Positions 35,772 to 47,349 of a stretch of 64,000 nt of DNA are shown piece by piece. The position numbers were made by a program, and so were the translations under genes. Under the pieces are notes generated by a model. It had not been told where the DNA came from and ran no database searches. It worked only from the letters and a program-made list of their open reading frames with translations. The number at the start of each line of letters is the position of its first letter. The first letter of the stretch is position 1. Source of the DNA: Sipunculus nudus (lineage: Eukaryota > Annelida > Sipuncula > Golfingiida > Sipunculidae); assembly GCA_026874595.1 (NCBI GenBank), contig CM049317.1, positions 55,090,118 through 55,154,117 on the forward strand, given 5' to 3'.

Positions 35772-36488
35772 CAGTCCAACCTGTCTGAACGACCACCTGT
35801 GAAATGCAGGCACCTGGCTATTACAACCACTAGATAGCAGTCCCTTTTGAAATTGCGTTATATTATCTATAGAAAAACCTGTGAAAAATACGACCACCTG
35901 CCAATTACGGATTACGGGCAGTTTTTCCTGACCAAAGTGACATATTTTTAATAAAATGACCTGCCTAATGCGGGCACTCTTTGTGCCACTCACTGACCAG
36001 CACTGACCGGACGGTTGATCGACCATGCGTGAAGTTGCGATCACTTAAACCGCTGTTGTTTGTTTTACTGGTGTGCGTGTGTACGGAACACAGACTGGTG
36101 ATTATTGGTACCCTAGGCCGAACCTTTGCTTGGAGCCCCAGGCGGCAACGTGAATGGCTCACACGACCTATTGATCCCCGAAGTTAATCTTTGATCTGTG
36201 CCTCTGTGATATGTCTTTGATCTATTCAGGGCATTAAATTATATTACCCAGGTAAGTACATGTACGTTTGTGTGCAATAACAAAATACATGTAACACCAA
36301 GATCGTTCCCTTCTGCAAATATGTTTTATTTATATTCATAAAGATGGTCTAATATGTATATTTCCGTCATACATGTCATCTAGATTTGTGCAGTTCCTAA
36401 GTGTTCAGAACCTGTCAAATACGACCACCTGTCTATTACGACCACTTTGCCCAGTTCCTTGGGCGGTCGCATTAGACAGGTTCGACTG
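35772..36488. mobile_element. pogo/Tigger-like MITE
   Basis: The TIRs are CAGTCCAACCTGTCTGAACG at the left and, inverted, AGACAGGTTCGACTG at the right, flanked by TA (35770-35771 and 36489-36490). Subterminal ACGACCACCTG words repeat on both sides. At 717 bp with no ORF it is a deletion derivative related in layout, not in body, to 15199-16422. A stray GAAATACGACCATCC at 59503 is a further relic. Confidence 0.78.
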
Positions 36489-36489
36489 T

Positions 36490-39400
36490 ACTTAATTAAA
36501 GCTCTTGTTGTATCCTTACCAACGCATGTCATCAGCAGGCACCTTGTACATCGATGTAACGTTAACCAGGTGTTAATTGATTACAGCTCAAAACAGCATC
36601 AAGGTTTGTACATCAAGATTTTAACATATTATAATAGGGTTTTTCACTGAAATAAACACAGAATCATTCATAAACAGCCTTCAGGTCAACCAATAATCAA
36701 GGTAAAAAAAATGTTGCACGGTATATTACCAAACCTGCTTGATGATATTTTTGAACGTAATAATAAAAGGTATAGAGGACAATATCAGTCAAATAACCAA
36801 ATAAATATTATTATTTTTTGTAATTATAACTGTTACGATATTTATACACTAATAAGCACTATCCCACATGAAAGAAATACAGAATGCGTCCATGTGAGAA
36901 TTAATCTGCTTCATGGTAATAAGAAAGAAAGAAAATAACTTAATATCACTACAATGGGAGGAGTATAACGACTTTATATTGTTCAAGAAGCTGCAGTCAA
37001 GTTGTCAATAAATGTTAACATTGAAACAGGTAGCCGTGTCATAGTTACCATCGCCCTCTGGTGGCCACAGTCGTATGGCAAACAACAGAGTTCTAATGTG
37101 ACCTATGCATGATAAAATGACCAAGTCTAAAGTGCATGCATTCATACGTCTCAGAGAAGAGTAAGAGACAAACACACAAACCGACAGACAGGACGATCAG
37201 ACTATGTACAGTGCAGACACTGGGTTACAAATTTCAATAAAACCAGAGTCCTATGTAGTACATTTTCTACATTTTATTCATTGTAAGGTTATCAGTTTAC
37301 AATACTCAATTTTCATTTGCAATCAACAAACTCATTGGATATTATGGACATCTGAATGGGTAAAAGTAGCCTATTACACTAAAAGACGAAAACACCGAAA
37401 AAAAATACCTTGTGACCTTGATGACCTTAAAATGACCTTCACATTCAAATTTCGCGATGACATCCACCCACAGCGTTTTCAACTCCTAAAACTGGACAGA
37501 TCCCAGTTGGATGCCGTAAAATATCTTAGATGACTTTACAGAGTTTGGCTGGCCTACTATCAAGGACATTGGGTTGAAATTATGATTGATAAATTTATTT
37601 TTCCTCGTCAAGTCCTTCAACTTCGATGTTTCTTTTTTTACAAGTTTTGTTCGTGTTATCGCACACCGCCTGTATTTGGACGTTAGAAACACATATTATA
37701 ATAAATTTTCTTTTACTTTCTATGTAATGAGCGGAATTTTAATTTCACCCTAAGCAGTCTCACCGGTCGGACAGGTTAAGGTTGAACACTGGGTTTATAT
37801 ACTCCGTGAAGTATACAACAAAAGGTCGAAACATTCTGACAAGCGGCGATTTCTTTTGAATATCGAGAATTTTTTGTAGTATTTTATATGTATGTCCTAG
37901 ATATATACTGCTATAAGTATACATTAAAAAATAGCCAGAAAGTTAATTAGGTATTAACCTGGCATGATGTATTATCAAATGATTATTGCCATATTGGGCT
38001 GTCAAACTAAACATAAATAAAAACTCATAAAATTTTAAATAAAGCACATATAAACAAGGCTGAGGACACAGGGTGTGGACGCAATAAAGAGGAAACACAC
38101 CTCCACAATATACAACTTTTGTTTGTTTTGATAGATACAGAAGACCATCGGGAAGTGCTCCCAACATCATGCAGCATAAGGAGACCTCGGCAAACAAAGA
38201 CGGACAAACAACATGGGACTCGCATTTCCTTAAATAGTTGTGTAAGGGAACCAGGCCCGGGACACATCCGTTGTGTTACCAGAAACATTTTTATTTAGTA
38301 CCACTCCGGAAACGTAGTAGATTGGTAACAAGTATCCACTTGACTTTGGTTTGCGTCACAACAGTGGGGGCGAAACATACTAGGAAAAGGACGGTTTCTT
38401 TTAAGGTCAGACCTCTGTGGTTGTCTCTGAAGGCTTGCCTTGTCTCTTGAATGTGTGTCAAAATGTGTGGGATAAACTTCACGATCTTGTCGCTGTTTTT
38501 ATATTTCTGTCAAACTGTCGTTCCAGCGTTCTACTTTGTTAGAGATACCTCGAAATGTTATGAATAATTTTCAGTTAGCTGTTTTCGGAAAACTTTAGCA
38601 GGATTTATTAAAGAATCTGTTATGTTACTGAGTTTATCCGTGACTTGTTCTAAGCGCAGCATCGTTTTTTTGTTTATACATCTGTCCCTAAGGAAGGTAT
38701 TACAACATGTGGCTGCACCTTATGGTTAGATTTTTAAAATCACCGATTGTCTGAGTTGGTTTCATATTTTTACCTCTCTTGAGAGTCGGATATGGATCGG
38801 CAAAGCTGAAACGAGTTACAAATTTTGCCTGGAATACTCAGTTTTTTTTTTTCAACTGAAACTCATGTAAACGTTCCTCATTAAGGATCTCCCTCATGGC
38901 GGAGGCTTGCATTCCATAGAATTCAGAATTCTAGTTGATTATTGCCTCTAGATTCAATTCACTTTCAATTATTGTAAATTCTTAGAATTCTGTTGGATAA
39001 TTATATCTACAGAAAGTACCTTCCTAACTGATGCAAAAAAATGAATATTAAAAGCATTGACAAGTAAACTTCCAATCTTCTCTTCTTTGCTTATATGTAA
39101 AGATAGAATAAAAGGTGACATTCCTTATTTAATAACGGCCAGGCTTATTATATTAGGTATATTGTTACGTATAATTATTATGTATATCTATCCTATCGAT
39201 ATGAAAGAGCAAGACATTGAAAACTGTAATACAATAATACTGTTAATACAATGATTAAATTTATTCGATCATTGAATGCCGGATTCAGTTATCAATTTAG
39301 GACTGGTTTCGATAAAATTCATCGATTATGTGATGCAAAGTTACAGTCTAGAATTTATTAATCTTAATATGGAATAGTAGTATAAAATCCTCACTTAAAT

Positions 39401-41200
39401 GTATTACGCTGTACTCCACAAGTGAACGTGTTCACTAGTAATCGGGAATATAATCAATCGGAGTACTGAACGAAAAAAAAAAACAACAACAAAAAAAAAA
39501 CAAAACAATGAAAATCATTTATAAAGTTTGGAAATATTGTGTTGTGAAAAACTAATAAGGATGTAGAGTATCTATCGTTTTTGTTTTGGCTTCGACTGAC
39601 TGGTGATAAATTAACGAGTAGCCATGTTGTGACGTGAAAGGGAGGCGGTGGGGAGGGTTCGAGCGCGTCACCCGCTCGGCTCACTCAAATAACTTTAGAA
39701 ATTAAAGTTAATACTGTATTTCTTTTTTTTTTCGCGAGCATTTCAAATTCGCGATATTCGCGAAATTGACATGGCAGAATTTACTCAAAAATACACAGGT
39801 GAAAAGAAATTTATACTGCAATGACATCTTATATATATTTTCTATGGTTATAGGGTTGCGAGACAATGTTTAACATTATTTATATTTAACAGATCTTTTA
39901 TGTTTGTAAGTCAAATATTTATAAAATTAATAATATGCGATATTTGATATAATAAACACAAAATTCCACTTGTGTAATGTTCTCTGGGTCCTTCTGAAAT
40001 TATTAAGATTTTTTTGCGAATCTAATAAATATTTTAGCAGCCATTCCATACACCAGGAAGGCAAAGCCCAAAAGGTGTTACGACGGGGATGGTTGTGGTG
40101 GTGGGGGGGGGGGGGGGGGGGGGGTGAAGGCTGACATGATGTAGTCTCCCCTAAGCCTTCCCTGCTGGAATAAACGTCATCTTCTGACTACCATGAGTCA
40201 TTTTCTGATGTCATTGTCATCGCACCCAGATTTCATGATACCGACGTAAACATGACGACGAGATCAAGTCAGTTGAACACTACAAAACATGAACGTTAAA
40301 GGTACTTTCATTGAAGTTTCATCTCTAACAGTTCTCCAATGGTTTAATGACACTTTGTTGGACTGAAGGCCATAGACAAATAAAAAATGACTGCATTCGA
40401 GGTGGGTTGATTGATTGTTTGGTAATGTTGTATGGAAAAAACAGAGAACGGGCAGACTGGAGCGAATATGGATGGATCTGGATCCAGATCCGTATTTTAT
40501 TTTTTCCGATCCAGCTCAAAACTATATTTTTTCTTCCTTCGTACATGGATATCATCGCAAATTATTCAGAACTTTCGAAGATATGGCTCAGGCACATGCA
40601 CTGTCACCAGAGGACTGTGACTTAGTTATTGTATAGCATATTCGAGTAGCGAAAATAACCAAATGATCATTTTGATAATGTATGGTATATTAATATGGTG
40701 TATAATTTAGATATAGCGTGAGAACTTTTGTTAGAGAGCACACGTGTCTCGTTTGATGTTAATTTCAGTAAAGTTTAATTCTGGAGGAGCCGTTTGACGG
40801 TTACCCTCTTTACACGGCGCTTTAACTATAGGCCTACTCCCTATATCATAAGCGCTGTTTGTTATGACCTCGTATCCTGAATTGCTACCCAAGAGGGGAG
40901 CACTGTATTTTTGTCCAATCAGATGAGACCTTGTGCTGGAAGACATGGCCAAGCGAGGAATACACGGAGCCAGTCATGTTCATTTCGTTTTGAGTGACAG
41001 CTCATCGCCCCGGTAACCGTCTGAACAGGCCACAGGCTCAAAGAGAATTGCCCCAGACGTGGTTTGCTTGGGGCCTTGGGCACATAAGATGCCCGGCCGA
41101 TGAGTTGTAATTCAAACGAAACGTAACAACAAAGGCTGCGTGCACACCTCGCTGACTGGTTTCAGTTCTGCAGACAACAGATACATGGCTACGCTAACAC
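36490..41200. other. Stretch without recognised genes
   Basis: Only simple features were seen: a perfect CTCF-like core at 37053, diverged GTGACCTTGATGACC repeats near 37410-37450, a GGCGGAGGC word at 38897, and a G run at 40103-40124. The 109-codon frame at 37204-37533 crosses the repeat-like segment and is not convincing. 40570-40636 could be read as a short terminal exon but lacks support. Confidence 0.5.
37053..37064 (-). promoter_or_regulatory. CTCF-like core motif
   Basis: GCCCTCTGGTGG is the reverse complement of CCACCAGAGGGC, a perfect match to the bilaterian CTCF core. A 12-bp match is weak evidence by itself. Confidence 0.25.
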
Positions 41201-41647
41201 AGTCATTATGTCATAATCGAATTGGTCGTTGATGCGAGAATACAGAGGGAGCAATTAAAATTCGACCGTTAACTCTCATCAAGCGGTGCTTGAAGCGCAA
41301 CTATGGGCGGAGCCAGGATGCCTGTCGAGTGTTTGTTTATTGGCATCTTTTTGGCTGCTTGTCACATCATACGCACGTTTTTTTCAGCGGACAACGAACC
41401 GCCATCTGGTGTCTAAATATACCATTAACGGTCAAAGCTGGCAGCGTGAAAATCAGCTGCTTCTTTAGAAGAGCAAGATTTCCGCTGCCTCGGGAGCGTA
41501 TTTGACGGTCTGTATAGTAACGATTATTTGTTGTAGACTTCAAAGGATAGGCCCCTGTTTGGTTTGGTTTTCTCAGGATTTTGTCTCTGGAGGCGTGTCC
41601 ATATTAAAATTCATGTAGTTATCGGCAGTCGGCAGAACAGGAAGTGG

Positions 41648-41711
41648 TGATTGGTCAGGACTTGCTATGTGAGCAAGCATATATAAGTCGTTATTCAGAA
41701 GAAATTCGCTA
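41648..41711 (+). promoter_or_regulatory. RNA polymerase II core promoter (CCAAT and TATA)
   Basis: An inverted CCAAT box (GATTGGTC, 41649-41656) lies 30 bp upstream of TATATAAG at 41680-41687. This predicts a start site at about 41711 (CTACAAT). GC-richer sequence extends from about 40930 to 42350, including GGGCGGAGC at 41306. Spacing and order are those of a classical TATA promoter, and a donor-bounded leader and signal-peptide-like exon follow on the same strand. Confidence 0.45.
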
Positions 41712-41871
41712 CAATTGCCTGATAAGCGCGCCAGTCGGTATAGCCTGACGATATCTGCTGTCTGGGGACTGGTCTATGTGCATTAGAGTCTAAACAGCTG
41801 AGGGATGATGTCAATAAGCGTAGATAATCGTTGTCTGTGGCCACGGTGATTACTCTGTAACGGACTACAGA
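41711..41871 (+). other. Putative 5' untranslated first exon
   Basis: From the predicted start the sequence runs to a strong donor ACAGA|GTGAGTATAG at 41872. No long frame is present. It fits a non-coding leader spliced to the exon at 42350. Transcript evidence would settle it. Confidence 0.35.
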
Positions 41872-42349
41872 GTGAGTATAGCAATTTGCCGACGTCCTGG
41901 TAACCTGGCGATTTACACCTGTTGTGAGCGCTTCCAGGAACAGGCCAAGAACAACATTAAAACGCGTAACTGTAGAGTAACTGGATATCGCTGTGCATAT
42001 CGGAAGCGTATTCGGTTACCTAGAACAAGATGATTCCAAAAAAGACCCAAACTGTGAAAGACTTTGATTCTGAGCCCAAATAAAATAGTCTGTGCGCTAA
42101 CAGTTTGAACTGTGTCTAGAGAGGGACTGTTGGTGGTTGAAGCTTCGTGTGTCTATAAATTGACTATTTTCACTGTGTTCACAGTTCGAGCAAACAGTGA
42201 GACGAGGAGCGCAACATTCCGATGTCACATGTGCCCGTGGGTAATGTGATCAGGAAAATTGAAAATAGGAGAATATTCTGTGTAGTGTGGTTAACGGACA
42301 AAGTGATGTTCTGTGTTTATTAGCGGCCGCTGTGATCTTGCTCTCCCAG

Positions 42350-42424
42350 AGAAATGTGTCTACTTTCTTTAATAATATTGATTTTTTTTGTTAACTCATG
42401 TCTTATTTATCTTTTGGAGTGTAC
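42350..42424 (+). CDS. Putative signal-peptide exon of an unidentified secreted or membrane protein
   Basis: An acceptor (TGATCTTGCTCTCCCAG|AGAA) precedes an ATG at 42354. The frame reads MCLLSLIILIFFVNSCLIYL then LEC before a donor TGTAC|GTATGT (phase 2). The 18-residue hydrophobic run straight after the initiator Met is typical of a signal peptide or signal anchor. If the donor is not used, the frame stays open to 42620. It lies 640 bp downstream of the TATA promoter and could start a secreted protein, perhaps a peptide hormone. Later exons were not recognised, so identity is unknown. Confidence 0.32.
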
Positions 42425-43556
42425 GTATGTATGGGTTTCAGCCAGTTTGTTTGGCGGTTATAATAACTTGGTCGTCCACACCTTTATTGGTGTGAAAGAC
42501 ACAGACACACACAAACACGGCAGATCACAACCCCTGCCATCCTTGTTTGCGGAGGCAATTATGAGTGTTATATCTATAATCCAACATATCAATGCAATAC
42601 CATGGTCTCATCTGTCTTAATACAATTCTTAGTAGGATGCCAGCCCTGGCATGAAAACCCAAAAAAACTGGCTATATAAACAGCGGTTAAAGCGAAAGAG
42701 ATCTGTATTGAACGACTGCAGTGTATTATAATAACCGCTGTGTAAAGAGTGTACAACAGTCTAAGCTGCATTACCAAAATGTGTTATATGTTAGGCCCGT
42801 GGCCTTTGATTTCACTGTCTATTGAATGACCCTATAATAACCCTATAATAAGACTGGTTGTTATAATTAAACCTTCTAAATTTCAGGCTTTCCACGCAGT
42901 TGTATAAGTAGGACAGCAATAAAACTATCTTTCATCAGCGGACGAGGTAAAATTTGCTGTGAAACACATTGCTTTTAGGTATACATCCGAGGCCAAAAAA
43001 ACCTTAAATCAAAATCGACCCAAAAGTCGTTTACAATCATGATTAGACCCCATGAATCACAGATAATTTTGAACATTGTGTAGTAATTTGCTGATGGTAG
43101 ATATATTTTTTTAATATATGAATATTTATATTTAAGAATATTTCAACTTTTTAAAAAGCTACATATCTTAAGCAACCACCGAAAGCAAACCATTTTTTAG
43201 AGGGCTTTATGACATTATCTCAAGATCATCCCCCCCTCCCACACACACGCACTTATGTATATTTTTTTATAAAAAAAATTAAAAAAAAAATATTTTATTT
43301 CATTAAAAATTTAAAATTCTGTATAAAATAAAAAAGACAAGTTATAAATGAAGTCCTTTATGCATTTGATACAACTTTTGGATTGATTTTAATTTCTGTT
43401 TTGCCAGGAATGCTTCCGTAAGTCATATATATCCCTTTTCAATCATGGTTTTGTCGGCCATTTGTGCGTGTAATATATCTCATGAAGGCTTGGAGTAAAA
43501 TATGTATTTATTTGTTTGGAGATAGTTGGTTAATAAAAGGTTCAATAAACTCTCTA

Positions 43557-43558
<2 letters not shown>

Positions 43559-43587
<29 letters not shown>

Positions 43588-43800
43588 ACACTCTTTTCTT
43601 CTCTCTCTCGTTTTCCTTTTGTCTCTTGCTCCTTTCATTTCCCCCTTTTCTCCTTATCTGTTCCTTTCTCTCTCTCTCTCTATGTTCCTTCCTATGCGTC
43701 TTTGTTTTTCTGTCTGGCTGTCTTATTCTCTCTCCCCCTCTCCTCTCTCTGTCTGTCTCTCTTTCGCTTTCTCTCTTCTCTCTACTCTCTTCTTTCTCCC
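43559..43800. repeat. (CT)n and CT-rich tract
   Basis: A pure CT run (43559-43587) is followed by pyrimidine-rich CTCTCT/TCTGTCTG sequence. The Ser/Leu-rich frames across it are not genes. Confidence 0.9.
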
Positions 43801-43808
43801 TTTTCTAC

Positions 43809-43866
43809 CCTGCGATCTGACAATTGTTAAAGATATTCCTGCGATCTGACAATTGTTAAAGATACT
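43809..43866. repeat. 29-bp tandem duplication
   Basis: CCTGCGATCTGACAATTGTT plus AAAGATATT is repeated twice head to tail with one base difference, a recent local duplication. Confidence 0.9.
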
Positions 43867-44399
43867 CCTGAAGAGGGATATTCGACTTTCTAGTGAATAT
43901 TACACATGGAGCAAAGTCATGCTAAACAACGTCCCATCCAGAGTGTACAGTTTATCTTTGCAATAATACAGCCATGAGGAAATACGCATCTGAGGCACAA
44001 TGTATAGGTTTATATATAGATTCAATATATACAATATATCTTTATTTGCCCAATCAATGCCGAAATAGGTTTACAGAGGTAATACCTGCCATGCAAGACC
44101 TCATAATAGAGAACATAATTAAATTAAACATAATTAAATTTTCTTCATGTGTGCTAATTAACATAGGTAAAGCGAACATGTATACAGTTCACAGCTTAGA
44201 TAAAAAAATTAACCAATCAGCAATGACAATGACCAGCAACAGCCAATAGGAAAATGACAAACGAGGGTTTGTGATTTTATGGATCGATGCCCGATTCAAG
44301 AGCGCTTACATTTTCTGTTTGAAGTACTATTTTCTTTATGAAATAAGCGTATGATGTTAAAGGTACGAAACAACAATGATTGCAAAGATTGGGTGTATT

Positions 44400-44405
44400 T
44401 TTATT
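44400..44405 (-). terminator. Candidate polyadenylation signal (AATAAA)
   Basis: TTTATT on the plus strand reads AATAAA on the minus strand, about 590 nt after the stop codon of the terminal exon at 44997. Other A/T-rich alternatives exist. Confidence 0.3.
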
Positions 44406-44996
44406 CTGCACGGCCTACCCGCAGATACATAATCTACAAAAAGTAGTCCAGCACATCCAGTTGAAAGCTGAAGAAAGAGACTAACAGTTACCAAGATAAC
44501 GGGACGAATCACGAGTTGACAAATCCCCTGGAGTGACACTATATATGTAGCTTTACAGCAGTACATCTTAAAATATTCAACCACATATATTTCACATAAA
44601 AAGCCTCTCTCTATATATATATATATATAAATTTATATCATCCAATGGCAACATTTGGTACAAGTAGGGAGACGGTTCACGTTAAGAAAAGAGTTGGCTG
44701 TTGGTTGTTAGCATGAAACTCCGTTCCAACAACTCCAAGAAAAATATATGTGCACAACAAAATTATGCCGCTTTACAGCAGGCTTAAAGGGTAAAAAGTT
44801 GAAGTTCTGTGTAATTTTTTACATCATAAATATTTCAAGCACTCTAATCTCAATCCCTTAACGTATATACCGTATATAGGTATATTCAGCGTTATATTTT
44901 CTCACTGTTGTCTTCTGTAATTAGCTTTGAAATGAACGAGTCTGTTAAATTTCTTTGCTGTTTCCTTTTTGTTATAACAAGCTAGTGATTGGTTAA

Positions 44997-45083
44997 TCAG
45001 TTGCCGACAGGTGGCGGATTAATCAGCTTCTGGTAGGAACCGGCTTTAGGTGAACAAAGCGATTCTTCCATCAGCAGGTCCAT
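44997..45083 (-). CDS. Terminal coding exon of an unidentified minus-strand gene
   Basis: A strong acceptor with a long pyrimidine tract (TATATTTTTTTGTTTTTCAG, ending at 45084) is followed by a 28-codon frame, MDLLMEESLCSPKAGSYQKL then INPPPVGN, ending in TGA. Codon use is balanced and unlike the AT-rich surroundings. The ATG at the boundary need not be a start; the exon is more likely an in-phase continuation. A second frame (GPADGRIALFT) is open for only 11 residues. Upstream exons should lie at higher coordinates, but repeats fill much of 47-57 kb and none was recognised. It cannot extend the tachykinin frame, which already ends in TGA at 58065. Confidence 0.5.
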   Translation of the reverse strand: MDLLMEESLCSPKAGSYQKLINPPPVGN

Positions 45084-45246
45084 CTGAAAAACAAAAAAAT
45101 ATACCTTTTTAACATGTGTATTGAACTACGCTTCTCATGAAGCGGTCATACACTGTAGTCGTCCCAGATTTCTCTGGCTATAACCGCTGCTTTGTATACC
45201 AAGGTCCTCTGGATCGTCCACCAGGGTGGACACGGAGTAAAGAATT

Positions 45247-45337
45247 GTAATCAGACCAATGAGAGCGTGGTGTCGCTTTGTGCATCCAGCTCCAAATTTA
45301 AACAGCGAAACGTACTCGCTCTCGTTGGTCTGATTAC
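45247..45337. repeat. Short hairpin repeat (21-bp arms) beside the terminal exon
   Basis: GTAATCAGACCAATGAGAGCG pairs with CGCTCTCGTTGGTCTGATTAC (45317-45337) with one mismatch. Another arm-like copy follows at 45427-45475 (GCTGGTCTGATTACATTG). A diverged copy lies at 58555-58640 in the tachykinin intron. Confidence 0.75.
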
Positions 45338-45479
45338 ATAGTATTACACAGCTAAAATCCCTTGTTTTTTAATTAAAATTTAATTGGGTTAGAAATGCTT
45401 CTGTTCAGTAACACAGTATTGATATCTCTCGCTGGTCTGATTACATTGAGATACCCGCTCTCGTTTGTCTAAAGCTAAG

Positions 45480-47340
45480 ATTCCTTTGTCTAAAGCTAAG
45501 ATTCCTCATGTACGGAATGTTGGATGCGAAAAGCGGCATGCGGACTTCTTGCTGAGAGATTTCATATGTACCGGCACGACAGTATGCATGTTTTCTATGT
45601 GTTGCCCCTTGATACTTGCTGCGATTCGTTTTGCCGGATACGTATTCCGCAAGCAGGATCCGCGCATATAAACGAATCTATCCCTATTTTAATAATCAAT
45701 TTCGTTCTTATCCGTAATCCGCAGTCTGTACATAAGGAATCTTAACTTAATTCCTGGCTCTGTGCAAGAGCCGGTGTAACCTTTGCGAAACCTTCTCGTT
45801 TTGATGCTCCCTAGAAGGGAAAACCATTAACGTGTGTTGCACAAATTGTAGGGCACGGTGCGTAAAGATAAGGGCATTAGACTTAAGCTCCCTCTCCAGT
45901 AAGGAGTTAGTTTTCAGGATGGGCACCAAGCATGGACGCAGGTAAATGTAGAAAGAATAATCCTTTAGTGACAGTTATAGTTGCTTGAACTGTGTGCTTC
46001 AATGAAACAGACGAAAGCTACGAGAATACAGTTGCCCGAAGAAAACCACGAAGGAAGGGTTGTAAGTCTGATGTGGCAGACTTTGTCGGTGATACTGGAC
46101 TATATGCCCAAGCTTCACTTTTTTAAGCCTCGTAACTATATTTGTGTAATATATAAATATGACAGAATGTAATGCTTATAATATGAAATCAGCTGGCACT
46201 TAATCCTCTGTGTTTGAATTTAGGAGCACCACAAAACAGCAAATTAAATATTTGCATACAAAAGTTTACTTTAACGGTTTATTTAACCTTTATTGAATAG
46301 TTTTCTCTCAGTGTGCAGGTCATGTTGATTATGTTTAAATATAAATATTATTCACACATTTAATGTACTCATATATCTGAAGCCCCGTTAATCCGGACAG
46401 TTTTATTATCACCTAGGTTATTCGGATAAACAAGTATATACTGTAAATTAATGTAGCATAATCTCCGCGTGAGGAAGCAGGTCTCTCATAAAGAAAACCC
46501 GGGGCAAAAATAAAGAAAAAAAACTGAAAGACTATACAATCTAAACTAAGAGGAAATTGAACCATCCAAGGCCGTGCAGGCACGGGTCTAAATCCAGATG
46601 TGAACAAGTGACCAAAGTGCAAGGACAAATTCCCAGAGATTAAGGATGAACAACAAGAGAGCGATAAAACCGTTCTGAATCAAACGCCAAGATTGGGACC
46701 AATGAAAACAAGAACCAGCTGCCCCCGAGACATTGAAAAAGAGCAATTGTTCTGAGCAAGAGCACTAGCCGGAGTATTTAAGACAACAACCACTGAGTTC
46801 GTGACCGAGTCAAAATAATAGGTGACATGAATTAAAATCTGAAACAAAGCTGTATGACCAGAAGCAAATGATCTGAAGCTTATGCTGCATTCGTAACCTC
46901 TGGTTAATATGATAAATACGAGTTGACATGTGTAAAGTAGCATTCGACACGTGGTCCCAGTGGAATTTACCACTGGCGGACTGAGACTTGTTGGAGTAAC
47001 TCCATTTGTCCCACTTGGCGACCTTCACCTTTATCTAGTAAATAAAGGGAGTTAATAACGAAACCAAAGTTTTATTAGTAAATATATCGTTGTTAATGTC
47101 AAATAAAATTGAACAAATGTAACATAAACATTTTAAATCAGTTTCTGTTTGGTTACTATGATAACCTAGACATCCGGTCACTGGGCCTATTATTTTGTTA
47201 ACTGGGTACCGAAATGTTGCAAGTCGTATGCACCACCTGATATCTAGTAATTACCAGAAACACCCTGAGGTAAGACCAAAAAAAAAGAAGGACTGGTATG
47301 GTTCTCAGGCACTTTTTTTTCCAGAAATCTGTGCGGGCGG
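45480..47340. other. Stretch without recognised genes
   Basis: Several short frames exist, for example a basic 60-codon frame on the minus strand at 45747-45929 and a 97-codon one at 46680-46973, but no splice sites or family motifs support them. AGCCCCGTTAATCCGGACAG at 46380 resembles a pogo-type terminus without a partner. Confidence 0.45.
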
Positions 47341-47349
47341 GCGGTTTTT

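Noticed and set aside
37204-37533. 109-codon plus-strand frame
   Set aside because: It crosses diverged GTGACCTTGATGACC-type repeats, has no homology recognised and no splice context.
40570-40636. Terminal exon reading TFEDMAQAHALSPEDCDLVIV
   Set aside because: The acceptor (AAATTATTCAG) has a weak pyrimidine tract, no upstream partner was found, and the length is within chance.
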